The notes beneath the pieces are model-generated. The model was given only the letters and a program-made list of their open reading frames with translations, did no database searches and had not been told where the DNA came from. Of a stretch of DNA of 64,000 nucleotides, positions 1 through 8,048 are shown one piece after another (the stretch's first letter is position 1; every line of letters starts with the position of its first letter). The position numbers and the translations under genes are program-made. The DNA comes from Limiplasma sp031549415. Lineage in GTDB: Bacteria > Bacillota > Clostridia > Christensenellales > Aristaeellaceae. Location: the NCBI GenBank assembly GCA_031549415.1, contig JAVBPU010000006.1, positions 43,495-107,494 of the forward strand. The letters are read 5' to 3'.

Positions 1-1307
1 CCCTCAAAGGCCCCTATGCCTTCCAGGAGAAATGGGACCAGGAGCTGCTAGGCCGGCTGCAAAGGCTGCCGGAGCGAAAGGGCCTTTTGACCGCCACCCT
101 CAGCGGTCAGGAGGAAGCGCTGCCGCCGCAGGCCTACTTGCCTGCCTTTGGCCAGGTGTTCCGGGAGGACGGCATCCGGCTGGCGAGGGGCTTGCCCCTG
201 GTGTGCGCGGAGGCCCCGGTCAAGACCTTGGTGGTGGACCCGGGCCTGGTGGCGGGCTTGGTGGATTTTTTGCACCAGGCGGAGCTTTTGGAAGCCTGGC
301 TGTCCATTGCGGCTTTTGTGGCGGGGTTTCCCGTATATGCCCTGGAGCAGGTGGTGCTGTGGCCCATTCGCAAGCCGCCTGGGCGTTGGCTGCAACGGCC
401 CGGCCCGGATTCCCTGCCCAAGCATTTTTGGGCGCGTTTTGAGCAGTTTGCGGGCATCAGCCTGGAACAGCGGCTGGTGGGGGTGCGCAGTAGCTTGGGC
501 TTGTTTTCCAATGAGGGGAGCTATGCCCAGCGCATGCCCATGCCCAAGAAGCTGGCCCTGCAGGCCAAGGCCATCCTGGCGCGGGTTTCCAGGCCCACAC
601 CCCTGGTGGTCACCGCCTTTGTGGACCTGCCCGACGCGCTGAAGCCCACAGCGTTATATGTGCTGCGCTTTGGGTTCTTGCGGGCGCTGACCCATCTGCC
701 CTTGCTGCTTTATGTGGGCGGCGGGCAGGAGCGGTCCCTGAGAATGCATTTTCCAAACGCGGTCAGCTATCCGGACAATGCGCTGCTGCCCAAGGCCTTG
801 CTGGCCCAGGGCATGACCCCCTCCCAGCATATGAAGCGCAACAAGTGGCTGCTTTTGCAGCGGGCCATGAGAACCTACCTTGGCTTTTCCCATTATGCCT
901 GGCTGAATTTTGACGCGCTGCGCCATCCCATTTGCCCCCAGACCCGGCCGGATTTTTCGGCGCTGATGGACGGCACAGTCCATTTGGCTGTGGTGGAGGG
1001 GGAGCTGGACGGCTCTTTCCTGGTGGTGCCCCAAGGGCTGCTGAAGCTGTTCAGCCGGGAGGTGCAAGGGCTGACCCAGATGGATGCCGCCGCCAAGCGG
1101 AGCTTTTCGGAAGGGAGCCTGCTGCGGCGGCTGGTGGAAAAGTTTCCGGACCTTTTCACGCTGCATCCCATGCCACGCAAGGGCTTGCTGTTTATGACGG
1201 GCTTTGAGCCCTGGCTTTTATGTGAGGAAACCAGGGCGCTGCTGGCCCAGGGGGAGCCGCCCATTCGGCCGCAAGGGGCCAAACAAGGAGGAACAGCCAA
1301 TGAATGA
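1..1307 (+). CDS. Glycosyltransferase-like protein, 5' end outside window
   Basis: The reading frame is open from the first complete codon at position 3, so the gene starts upstream of the window and about 434 residues are visible. The N-terminal part has a pattern reminiscent of GlcNAc-type glycosyltransferases (an F-x3-WD-x-EL segment followed by an arginine-rich stretch and a long beta-rich region). The C-terminal half contains WLNFDALRHP and DGSFLVVP, which could line a sugar-nucleotide pocket. No signal peptide or membrane segment is visible in this part. It overlaps the downstream thioesterase gene by 8 bases, so the two are probably co-transcribed. The family call is tentative and rests on a weak resemblance. 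Confidence 0.4.
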   Translation, partial: LKGPYAFQEKWDQELLGRLQRLPERKGLLTATLSGQEEALPPQAYLPAFGQVFREDGIRLARGLPLVCAEAPVKTLVVDPGLVAGLVDFLHQAELLEAWLSIAAFVAGFPVYALEQVVLWPIRKPPGRWLQRPGPDSLPKHFWARFEQFAGISLEQRLVGVRSSLGLFSNEGSYAQRMPMPKKLALQAKAILARVSRPTPLVVTAFVDLPDALKPTALYVLRFGFLRALTHLPLLLYVGGGQERSLRMHFPNAVSYPDNALLPKALLAQGMTPSQHMKRNKWLLLQRAMRTYLGFSHYAWLNFDALRHPICPQTRPDFSALMDGTVHLAVVEGELDGSFLVVPQGLLKLFSREVQGLTQMDAAAKRSFSEGSLLRRLVEKFPDLFTLHPMPRKGLLFMTGFEPWLLCEETRALLAQGEPPIRPQGAKQGGTANE

Positions 1308-1800
1308 GCCCAAAGGGAACGCGGGGGAGGTGCGGGATGTGCGCACCGTGGCCCATAGCCGGGCGGAACAGGTGCATATCATTCTGCCCGGCGATGTGAA
1401 CGCCAGCTTTCAACTGTTTGGCGGGCTGCTGATGCAATGGATTGACATCGTGGCGGCGGTGGTGGCGCGCAAACACTGCTCTTGCCAAGTGATTACCGCT
1501 GCGGTGGACCATTTGGAGTTTTTGGCCCCGGCGCGGCTGAATGATGTGGTGGTGCTGCTGGGCCGCATGACCTATGCGGGGCGCACCAGCATGGAGGTCT
1601 GCGTGGAAACCTTTGTGGAGCAGATGGAAAATGGGGGCAAGCGCCAGCGGGTGAACCAGGCCTTTGTGACCATGGTGGCCCTGGACCATGACAGGCGCCC
1701 CACGGTGGTGCCCAGGCTGCTGCCGGAAACCCAGCAGGAGATTGACGATTACGAGGCAGGAAAGAAGCGCCGGGCCGAGAGGCAGCGCACGGTCACCTGA
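1300..1800 (+). CDS. Acyl-CoA thioesterase, hotdog fold (YkhA/BFIT type)
   Basis: A 166-residue protein of the hotdog acyl-CoA hydrolase family, which cleaves fatty acyl-CoA to free acid and CoA in the cytosol. The family pattern is visible: N-terminal VHIILPGDVNASFQLFGG, then LLMQWIDIVAAVVARKH (the hotdog helix with its catalytic aspartate) and DHLEFLAPARLNDVVVL. The chosen ATG at 1300 has AAGGAGG eight bases upstream; the frame is open further 5' but that part lies inside the preceding gene. The length is normal for single-domain YkhA homologues. Confidence 0.85.
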   Translation: MNEPKGNAGEVRDVRTVAHSRAEQVHIILPGDVNASFQLFGGLLMQWIDIVAAVVARKHCSCQVITAAVDHLEFLAPARLNDVVVLLGRMTYAGRTSMEVCVETFVEQMENGGKRQRVNQAFVTMVALDHDRRPTVVPRLLPETQQEIDDYEAGKKRRAERQRTVT

Positions 1801-1810
1801 CGTTTTCCCT

Positions 1811-2908
1811 TTACAGCTTCACCGGCTGGCCCGTTTTGGCGGACTGGTAGATGGCTTCCAGAATCTGCGTCACCACCAGCGCCTGCTCCGGCTTCGTGAC
1901 CAGCGGCCCCTGGCCCCGCACATGGGCGATCCAGGACGCGGCCTCATACACGCCTGGGTCCACGCTGTCCACCAGATTGTAGGCCACATCGCTCATATGC
2001 ATGGCAGGGTAGGTTTCAAAGGTTTTGGAGAAGCGCTCGCCATTCAGGCGCAGGGGAGAATCCTTCGGGCCCAGCAGGTCCGCGCCGCCTTGGGTGCCGC
2101 ATAGCACGGTTTTGGCTTCCTGCGCCAGCAGGGTATTCAGCGCCCAGCTGCTTTCCAGCACAATGGTGGCACCGTTTTTCATGCGGATGAAGCCAAAGGC
2201 GCTGTCCTCCACGGTGTACTGTTTCGGGTCCCAGGGGCCCCAGGCGTTGGCGGCGTTCTCCCGGTCGCCCAGTTTGCGGTACACGCTGCCCATCACCAGG
2301 TCCGGTTCGTAATTGTCCATCATCCACAGGGTCAAATCCAGGGCGTGGGTGCCAATGTCGATGAGGGGGCCGCCGCCCTGTTTTTCTGCGTCCAAAAACA
2401 CGCCCCAGGTGGGCACCGCCCGGCGGCGAAGGGCCAGGGCCCGGGCGTAGTAGATTTCACCCAAATCGCCTTGCTCGCAGCATTGCTTCAGGTATTGGCA
2501 CTCCGGCAGGAACCGGGTCTGGTAGCCGATGGAAAGCTTGCGGCCGGTTTTGTTCCGGCAGTCCAGCATGGCTTTGGCCTCTTTGGCATTGATGGCCATG
2601 GGCTTTTCGCACATCACATCCAGGCCCGCCTCCATGGCGGCGCAGGAGATTTCCCCGTGGCTGCTGTTGGGGGTCAGCACATGCACCACCTGCAAACCCG
2701 GGTGTTTTAACATTTCACGATAATCGGTATAGGCCTTTGCGCCCGGCGCGCCAAATTCCTGGGCGGCTGTTTGCGCCCGTTCCTCAATCAAGTCGCAAAA
2801 GGCCGCCAGCTTCACGCCCTCCACCTGCAAAAGGGCCGGGATGTGCTTGCCCCGGGCGATGCCGCCGCAGCCGATGATCCCCACCAAAAGATCCTGTTGC
2901 TTGTCCAT
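1811..2908 (-). CDS. Gfo/Idh/MocA family NAD(P)-dependent oxidoreductase
   Basis: A 365-residue sugar or cyclitol dehydrogenase-like protein. The N-terminal Rossmann fold begins VGIIGCGGIARGKHIPAL, followed by CEKPMAINAKEA, the family EKP motif that carries the catalytic lysine, and the C-terminal substrate domain with DIGTHALDLTLWMM. The ATG at 2908 is preceded by AGGAGG; a longer frame to 2989 lacks a ribosome site. A sigma-A type promoter lies at 2961-2989. It is monocistronic and convergent with the thioesterase gene, 10 bases apart. The substrate cannot be told from sequence. Confidence 0.9.
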   Translation of the reverse strand: MDKQQDLLVGIIGCGGIARGKHIPALLQVEGVKLAAFCDLIEERAQTAAQEFGAPGAKAYTDYREMLKHPGLQVVHVLTPNSSHGEISCAAMEAGLDVMCEKPMAINAKEAKAMLDCRNKTGRKLSIGYQTRFLPECQYLKQCCEQGDLGEIYYARALALRRRAVPTWGVFLDAEKQGGGPLIDIGTHALDLTLWMMDNYEPDLVMGSVYRKLGDRENAANAWGPWDPKQYTVEDSAFGFIRMKNGATIVLESSWALNTLLAQEAKTVLCGTQGGADLLGPKDSPLRLNGERFSKTFETYPAMHMSDVAYNLVDSVDPGVYEAASWIAHVRGQGPLVTKPEQALVVTQILEAIYQSAKTGQPVKL

Positions 2909-2960
2909 AAAAAAGCCTCCTTGCGCCTTGTTTGTATGCAATCGTTTTTCTGTTAGGAAG

Positions 2961-2989
2961 AGTATACGACAAGCAGGGGAAAAAGACAA
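2961..2989 (-). promoter_or_regulatory. Sigma-A type promoter for the Gfo/Idh/MocA gene
   Basis: On the minus strand, TTGTCT and TATACT are separated by 17 bases, with the start codon about 50 bases downstream. Confidence 0.6.
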
Positions 2990-3048
2990 TGTGCGATAAG
3001 GATCGGCTGACCGCGGCTACGGGGCTGCCGCCCTTGAGAATCCCTTGA

Positions 3049-3181
3049 CTGAAACGCCCATGAAATGGGCATTTCAGAGATGGGTTCAAGGCGTAGCCCT
3101 GATGGGGTACAGGGGTGAAACCTCTGTATTGGGGTTACTCAACAGCCTTTTAGGGCTGCCGCGTTTTCTTTGCGGCAGCCC
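3049..3181. repeat. Cluster of three palindromic hairpins (REP-like)
   Basis: The gap between the oxidoreductase promoter and the vWA gene holds three inverted repeats: 3049-3077 (CTGAAACGCCCAT and its partner), 3108-3128 and 3153-3181 (GGGCTGCCGC, 9-base loop, GCGGCAGCCC). The last can act as a terminator for the vWA gene. A related GGTTCAaGGCGtAGCCCTGA core at 3083-3102 recurs around 8520. Confidence 0.6.
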
Positions 3182-3199
3182 CAAAAGGAACGAAATCCA

Positions 3200-5140
3200 T
3201 CATTCCGCCGGGGAAAGGCCCCTTTTCGCCTGGCTGACCAAATAGAGCAGCTCCTCCTTGTATACGTCCCCGGTAAGGGTTTGGACGCCCCGCAGCAGTT
3301 CCAGCACCTGGTCATAGCTGGCATCGCCTTTGAACTCGCTGTCGCGCAGCAGCATGCCGAACTCCGCCACCGCCGCCGAAAAGCGCAGGTTGTCGCTCAT
3401 GGACGCTTTGACCATGCTGGCATCCATGGGATAGCTGTACAGCTTGCTGGTGTCGCCCTCCGGCTCCTTGGCCCGAATGTTCACCGTCAGCCATTCCGGG
3501 TTGCTGCTGGTGGCAGCGGTTTGATACTTGGTTTCCGCCGCGTCCATCACCATGGGGCTGTCCAGGGGCACGATCTCATACAGGGCGGTGACCCGGTGGC
3601 CGCTGCCCACTTCACCGCCGTCCTTGCGGTCGTCGGCAAAGTCCTCGGCCTCCATCAAGCGGTTTTCGTAGCCGATGAGGCGGTACCCCATGATTTTGGC
3701 CGGGTTGAAGTCCACTTGCAGCTTCACGTCCTTGGCAACGGTCAGGAAGGTAGCGCCGATTTCCTCCACCAGGGCCTTGCGTGCCTCATGAATGGTGTCA
3801 ATATAGGCATAGTTGCCATTGCCGTGGTCTGCCAGGGCTTCCAGTTTGTTGTCCTTGTAGTTGCCGTCGCCAAAGCCCAGCACGCTCAGGAACACGCCGT
3901 CCTTGCGCTTGTCTTCAATCAGGCGGGTGAGGGAGCCCTCGTCGCTGACGCCGATGTTCAGGTCCCCATCCGTGGCCAGGATGACCCGGTTGCTGCCGCC
4001 CGGCAGGAGGTGCTTTTTGGCGATCTCGTAGGCGGTGGTGATCCCCGCCGCCCCGGCGGTGCCGCCACCGGCATACATGTCCTCCAGGGCTTCCATGATG
4101 CGGGTTTTCTCGCTGGCGGGCACGCCATCCAGCACCACCCGGTCCTCCCCGGCATAGGTGACGATGGACACGAGGTCTGCGGGTTTCAGCTCTTCCAGCA
4201 GCAGCCCAAAGGAACGCTTCACCAGGGGAAGCTTGTTGGGTTCGTCCATGCTGCCGGAGACGTCGATGAGGAATACCAGGTTTTGCGGGGGTACGCTCTT
4301 GGTGTCGATTTTCTTGGCCTGCAAGCCCACCAGCAGCAGCTGGGTGTCCTTGTTCCAGGGGCAGGGGGCTACCTCCAGGGTGACGCCAAAGGGCTCGTTG
4401 TCCTTGGGCAGGGCATAGTCATAATGGAAGTAATTGAGCATCTCCTCGATGCGCACGCTGTCCGGGGTAACGGCCTGCCCTTGCAGCAGGCTGGCCCGCA
4501 GCTGGGCATAGGAGGCGGTGTCCACATCCGCGGCAAAGGTGGAAAGGGGCGAGGTCTTGGTGGAAAGGAAGCGGTTTTCCTGGATGAAGTTGTATTCGTT
4601 GGTGTTCCAGTCCGGAGCGGTGGGGGCGTAGGCAAAGGAGCCAGCCGCGCCGGGGAGAGGGACCGCGCCCAGGATCATGTCTGTATCCTCAATCACCCAC
4701 TCGCCCTCGGGGGCGGCGGCGTCCATCAGGGGCGGAGCGGCGCCCGTTTCGGCAGCTGTTTCAGCAACGGTTTTAGCGCTGGTTTCAGCATCCATCGGAG
4801 GGGCTATGGGCGCGTCCGTGGAGGGCTTGGCCGCATTGCTTTGGAGTACAGCCCCGCCTTGGTCTACCACGGCGGGAACCAAAGGAAGGGTATTGGTTTG
4901 CAGCAGGGGCGTGAGGACCAGTACGGCCGCGGCTGCGACTGCCAGCACGCCGCCGCCCCAGGCCAGAATTTTTTGCGAGTTCCAATGGGGTTTCTCGGGC
5001 TTTTGCACCGTATTTTTCATGTTTGTCTCCTCCTTTTCTTGGGCGGCGGAGGAAGCTTCCAGCAGGGCGATGGTTTTGGCTTCCAGATCCTCGTGAAACG
5101 GAAGCTGGTCCATGGCTTTGCGGTATAGGTCATGCTTCAT
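3200..5140 (-). CDS. Membrane-anchored von Willebrand factor A protein (YfbK type)
   Basis: A 646-residue protein. An N-terminal cytosolic segment of about 55 residues is followed by one membrane helix (about 57-80), a Pro/Ala-rich linker, the vWA-associated domain (ENRFLSTKTSPLSTFAADVDTAS type), a vWA domain with the metal-site motif FLIDVSGSMDE, and a C-terminal DUF3520-like region. The ATG at 5140 has GGAGGAG upstream and overlaps the end of the ECF sigma gene by 11 bases. That coupling and the topology suggest the N-terminus may act as an anti-sigma factor with an external sensing domain; this is inference. The first codon of the longer frame is TTG at 5143. Confidence 0.85.
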   Translation of the reverse strand: MKHDLYRKAMDQLPFHEDLEAKTIALLEASSAAQEKEETNMKNTVQKPEKPHWNSQKILAWGGGVLAVAAAAVLVLTPLLQTNTLPLVPAVVDQGGAVLQSNAAKPSTDAPIAPPMDAETSAKTVAETAAETGAAPPLMDAAAPEGEWVIEDTDMILGAVPLPGAAGSFAYAPTAPDWNTNEYNFIQENRFLSTKTSPLSTFAADVDTASYAQLRASLLQGQAVTPDSVRIEEMLNYFHYDYALPKDNEPFGVTLEVAPCPWNKDTQLLLVGLQAKKIDTKSVPPQNLVFLIDVSGSMDEPNKLPLVKRSFGLLLEELKPADLVSIVTYAGEDRVVLDGVPASEKTRIMEALEDMYAGGGTAGAAGITTAYEIAKKHLLPGGSNRVILATDGDLNIGVSDEGSLTRLIEDKRKDGVFLSVLGFGDGNYKDNKLEALADHGNGNYAYIDTIHEARKALVEEIGATFLTVAKDVKLQVDFNPAKIMGYRLIGYENRLMEAEDFADDRKDGGEVGSGHRVTALYEIVPLDSPMVMDAAETKYQTAATSSNPEWLTVNIRAKEPEGDTSKLYSYPMDASMVKASMSDNLRFSAAVAEFGMLLRDSEFKGDASYDQVLELLRGVQTLTGDVYKEELLYLVSQAKRGLSPAE

Positions 5141-5618
5141 CAAAAGCTCCTCCTAACTGTTCTTTGAGTTGGGTCTTGGCCCGGGCCAGCCGGGTGCCCA
5201 CAGTGGCGACAGGAAGGGAGAGAAGCTGGGCAATGGTTTTCAGGTCATAGCCCTCGTAATAATGCAGGTGGACGGGCAGCCGGTATTTTTCGTCCAGGGC
5301 CAGCACGGCGGATAGCACATCGCTTTCTTCCCTGGGCAGCACGGCCAAATCCTCCGGCAGCGGATTCCGGCTTTTTTGCCAGCCGCTTTTTAATTGGTTT
5401 TTGCACTTGTTGATGCACACCCGTAGAAGCCAGGCCTTCTCATGTTCGCCGCTGAAAAAGGCCGGGGCCGTTTTCAGATAGGCCAGGAAGGTTTCCTGGG
5501 CGATATCCTCCGCGTCTTGCAGGCTATGCACATAGGTATAGGCCACGCGGACGATACTTTGCATGTGCAGGCGCACCGCTTGGTGAATGCGTCCATTGAG
5601 CTCGGATGGCACACTCAT
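5130..5618 (-). CDS. RNA polymerase sigma factor, ECF (sigma-70) family
   Basis: A 162-residue ECF sigma factor. Region 2 contains YTYVHSLQDAEDIAQETFLAYL and region 4 contains LPVHLHYYEGYDLKTIAQLLSLPVATVGTRLARAKTQL, the helix-turn-helix that binds the -35 element. The ATG at 5618 has AAGGGAG 11 bases upstream; a GTG at 5639 is the alternative start. The downstream vWA membrane protein begins within its last codons, the usual sigma/anti-sigma arrangement. The regulon is unknown. Confidence 0.9.
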   Translation of the reverse strand: MSVPSELNGRIHQAVRLHMQSIVRVAYTYVHSLQDAEDIAQETFLAYLKTAPAFFSGEHEKAWLLRVCINKCKNQLKSGWQKSRNPLPEDLAVLPREESDVLSAVLALDEKYRLPVHLHYYEGYDLKTIAQLLSLPVATVGTRLARAKTQLKEQLGGAFDEA

Positions 5619-5811
5619 TTGGCGTTCAACTCCCTTCACATCAGATACAATGCGGAAGCGGGATATTTTTCATCTACAGGAAATTTTTATTTTTCGGGCG
5701 CTTTTTTGGGGAGCCTTTCTATGTACCCCTATCATACCATAAAGAGAGGGACCAGGCGAGCTTCTTCACAAAATACAAACAGGAAAAGCAGGAAAAAAAC
5801 CAGGTTTTCTT

Positions 5812-5840
5812 TTGACAGCCCTCCCATACAATGCTATAAT
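5812..5840 (+). promoter_or_regulatory. Consensus sigma-A promoter for the sodium pump operon
   Basis: Perfect TTGACA and TATAAT hexamers are 17 bases apart, about 60 bases upstream of the beta-subunit start. The rest of the 5619-5900 gap carries the sigma-factor leader and no visible gene. Confidence 0.8.
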
Positions 5841-5900
5841 ACGCTAGGAACTGACAGAAGGGGAAACCCTTTTCTTATCACAATTCAGGGGGGAACCGAC

Positions 5901-7130
5901 GTGGACGTATTGGCCCTGCTCCAGGAGCTTTTTTCAGGTGTTCTCTATTTGTTTACCTTGGCTGGGGTAAAGACGCTGGTCATGTTTGTGATTGCCTTTG
6001 TGCTGATCTACCTGGCCATCAAAAAGGACTATGAACCGGCGCTGCTGTTGCCCATTGGCTTTGGGGCCATCCTGGCGAATCTGCCCCCGGTGATGGACGC
6101 GGCGGGCAATCTGGCGGCCAGCGTGCTGGGCAGCGAGGGCTTTTTGACGGTGCTGTTTAACGCGGGCATCAAGAACGAGCTGTTTCCGGTGCTGATCTTC
6201 ATTGCGGTGGGCGCGATGATTGACTTCTCCCCGCTGCTCAAGGACCCTTCCATGATCTTCTTTGGCGCGGCGGCGCAGTTTGGCATCTTTGCCACCTTCC
6301 TTTGCTCCATGCTGCTGATCCCCGTGGTGCTGCCGGATGTGGCGGCCATGGCGGCAGGCCCGGAAAAGGACAGCCTGATTATGCGCCTGGCGGCGGCCAT
6401 CGGCATCATCGGCGCGGCGGACGGCCCCACCACGCTGTATGTGGCCAACCATTTCAAGCTGGTGCAGTACATGGCCCCTATCTCCGTGGCGGCCTACAGC
6501 TATATGTCCCTGGTGCCGGTGATTCAGCCTCCCGTGATCAAGGCGCTGACCACCAAGCAGGAGCGCATGATTCGCATGACCTACACCGAGCAACGGGCCC
6601 CCAAGGTGGCGCTGATCCTGTTCCCGGTGATTGTGACGGTCATTGCGGGCATCATCGTACCCATGAGCGCACCGCTGGTGGGCAGCCTGATGTTTGGCAA
6701 CCTCATCCGCGAATGCGGCGTGCTGGAACGGCTCAGCAAAACCGCCCAAGGCGAGCTGGCCAACCTGGTCACGATTTTGCTGGGCATCACCATTGGTTCC
6801 ACCATGGTGGCGGAAAACTTCCTGCGTATGGATACCTTGCTGATTTTGGGCCTGGGCCTGTTCGCCTTCGTGTTTGACACCGCCGGCGGCGTGCTCTTCG
6901 CCAAGTTTTTGAACCTGTTCCGCAAGAACAAGATCAACCCCATGGTGGGCGCGGCGGGCATTTCCGCCTTTCCCATGAGCGCCCGGGTCATCCAAAAAAT
7001 GGCCAAGGAAGAGGACCCGTACAATTTTATCCTGATGCAGTCTATCAGCTCTAACGTGTCCGGCCAGTTGGGCTCCATCGTGGCGGGCGGCATGGTCATT
7101 ACCTTGGTGAGTATGTTGATTGGCTGGTAA
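5901..7130 (+). CDS. Sodium ion-translocating decarboxylase, beta subunit
   Basis: A 409-residue polytopic membrane protein of the OadB/GcdB/MmdB family. The beta subunit decarboxylates carboxybiotin and couples this to Na+ export. Diagnostic segments are GSEGFLTVLFNAGIKNELFPVLIFIAVGAMIDF, GAADGPTTLYVA and the C-terminal VSGQLGSIVAGG. The GTG at 5901 follows AGGGGGG and a consensus promoter; the open frame further upstream has no family similarity. A gamma-like subunit follows 37 bases later. No carboxyltransferase alpha subunit or biotin carrier lies in this window, so the substrate acid (oxaloacetate, methylmalonyl-CoA or glutaconyl-CoA) is undetermined. Confidence 0.92.
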   Translation: MDVLALLQELFSGVLYLFTLAGVKTLVMFVIAFVLIYLAIKKDYEPALLLPIGFGAILANLPPVMDAAGNLAASVLGSEGFLTVLFNAGIKNELFPVLIFIAVGAMIDFSPLLKDPSMIFFGAAAQFGIFATFLCSMLLIPVVLPDVAAMAAGPEKDSLIMRLAAAIGIIGAADGPTTLYVANHFKLVQYMAPISVAAYSYMSLVPVIQPPVIKALTTKQERMIRMTYTEQRAPKVALILFPVIVTVIAGIIVPMSAPLVGSLMFGNLIRECGVLERLSKTAQGELANLVTILLGITIGSTMVAENFLRMDTLLILGLGLFAFVFDTAGGVLFAKFLNLFRKNKINPMVGAAGISAFPMSARVIQKMAKEEDPYNFILMQSISSNVSGQLGSIVAGGMVITLVSMLIGW

Positions 7131-7167
7131 GCACACATTTTTTGAAATTGGATGATGGGGGAGCTAT

Positions 7168-7386
7168 ATGATGAATTGGCTTTTTGCGATGAGTGAAGCG
7201 GCGGTCACGGCGGCGCCCGAGGCCGCCAAGGGGAGCGAATATGCGGGGCTGGATTTGATGACCAAGGGCCTGGTTACCACAGGGATGGGCCTGTTGGGCG
7301 TGTTTTTGGTGCTGGGCCTGTTTTTTGTGACCATCAAGCTGATGCAGCGCATCAAGGGCAAGGATGGCGAGGGCGAACAGGAGTAA
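7168..7386 (+). CDS. Sodium pump decarboxylase gamma-like (OadG) subunit
   Basis: A 72-residue protein with one membrane helix (LVTTGMGLLGVFLVLGLFFVTIKLMQ) followed by a short charged tail. The TGMG-x5-LV-LG core and the position after the beta subunit match OadG-family subunits, which stabilise the pump and bridge alpha and beta. The start is ATG at 7168 or 7171; GGGGGAG lies four or seven bases upstream. Confidence 0.75.
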   Translation: MMNWLFAMSEAAVTAAPEAAKGSEYAGLDLMTKGLVTTGMGLLGVFLVLGLFFVTIKLMQRIKGKDGEGEQE

Positions 7387-7387
7387 T

Positions 7388-7512
7388 ACTCATTCCAGGC
7401 TTTTATGCTATGCCGATTGGGGCAGATTTTGTTTGTAGGTGAGGAAGGAAACTGACGATGCCTTACGGGCAAAAGATGCCTCGAGCGGCGTAGCGTTAAG
7501 GCCTGAATGAGT
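7388..7512 (+). ncRNA. Candidate structured RNA, cis-acting leader or small RNA
   Basis: A 125-base intergenic segment folds into a long interrupted hairpin. Pairings visible by eye are 7388-7400 with 7501-7512 (ACTCATT/AATGAGT and CAGGC/GCCTG, one bulged C), 7407-7414 with 7487-7494 (GCTATGCC/GGCGTAGC), 7419-7424 with 7477-7482, and 7427-7431 with 7470-7474 (TTTTG/CAAAA). The apical part is purine-rich (GGTGAGGAAGGAAACTGACG). The closing stem ends three bases before the ribosome site of the next gene, so a translational switch is possible. I do not recognise the class. Confidence 0.45.
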
Positions 7513-7530
7513 ATAGGGGGAGGAAGGACC

Positions 7531-8025
7531 GTGTATACCCAGGCGGACCGAGAGGCCCTGAGGCGGGAAAACAGAAAGCGCGCGTGGATCACGCTGGTTC
7601 CTGGGGCACTGCTATTGGCGGTGGGTATTGGGGTGTTTGTGGCGTGCCAGCAAAACCGGCAGGACTGGGGCTGGGTCTTTGCTTGCGCCTGTACTTTGTT
7701 TGGCGGCTTCTACGTATTGTTGATGGACGGGATGTATTGGAAGCCCGCCCGGCTGTATCAAAGGCATGTAAGCCATATGCTGGATGGCCGCAAGCGGGAA
7801 ACCACAGGCATTTTGCAGGAGATGGCCATCGAAACTACCGATAAGGACGGCTTGGCCTGCTATGCCTTGACCGTAAACGTGGGGGAAAAGGGCGATGCAC
7901 AGGACGAGCGTTTGTTTTACTATGACGCCCGTATGGGGCGGCCCGACATTCCCTTGGGGACCCTGGTGACTGTACAAAGCAATGACAAGATGGTTGCGGA
8001 CATCCAAAAGGCCGCCAAGGGATAG
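7531..8025 (+). CDS. Small membrane protein of unknown function
   Basis: A 164-residue protein with a positively charged N-terminus (REALRRENRKRAW), two membrane helices (about 23-44 and 52-70) and a soluble C-terminal domain of about 90 residues that ends in a beta-rich LFYYDARMGRPDIPLGTLVTVQ segment. The GTG at 7531 is preferred because GGGGGAGGAAGG lies just upstream; an ATG at 7507 would fall inside the candidate RNA stem. It follows the sodium pump genes and precedes a stress protein gene by 23 bases. No family is recognised. Confidence 0.7.
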   Translation: MYTQADREALRRENRKRAWITLVPGALLLAVGIGVFVACQQNRQDWGWVFACACTLFGGFYVLLMDGMYWKPARLYQRHVSHMLDGRKRETTGILQEMAIETTDKDGLACYALTVNVGEKGDAQDERLFYYDARMGRPDIPLGTLVTVQSNDKMVADIQKAAKG

Positions 8026-8048
8026 AAAAAGCAAGGGGGGCGGATGGC

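Noticed and set aside
3170..5128. A 652-codon open frame on the plus strand opposite the vWA gene
   Set aside because: It is a GC-driven antisense shadow; it has no ribosome site or domain content, and the minus strand encodes a clear protein.
5934..7136. A 400-codon His/Gln-rich frame opposite the sodium pump subunit
   Set aside because: Composition is what the complement of a membrane protein gene gives. No initiation signals.
7388..7512. Candidate RNA as signal recognition particle RNA or cobalamin riboswitch
   Set aside because: GAGGAAGGAAACT resembles the GGAAGG part of SRP RNA, but the GGTCAGG and AGCAGCC flanks are missing. The cobalamin box elements are also absent.
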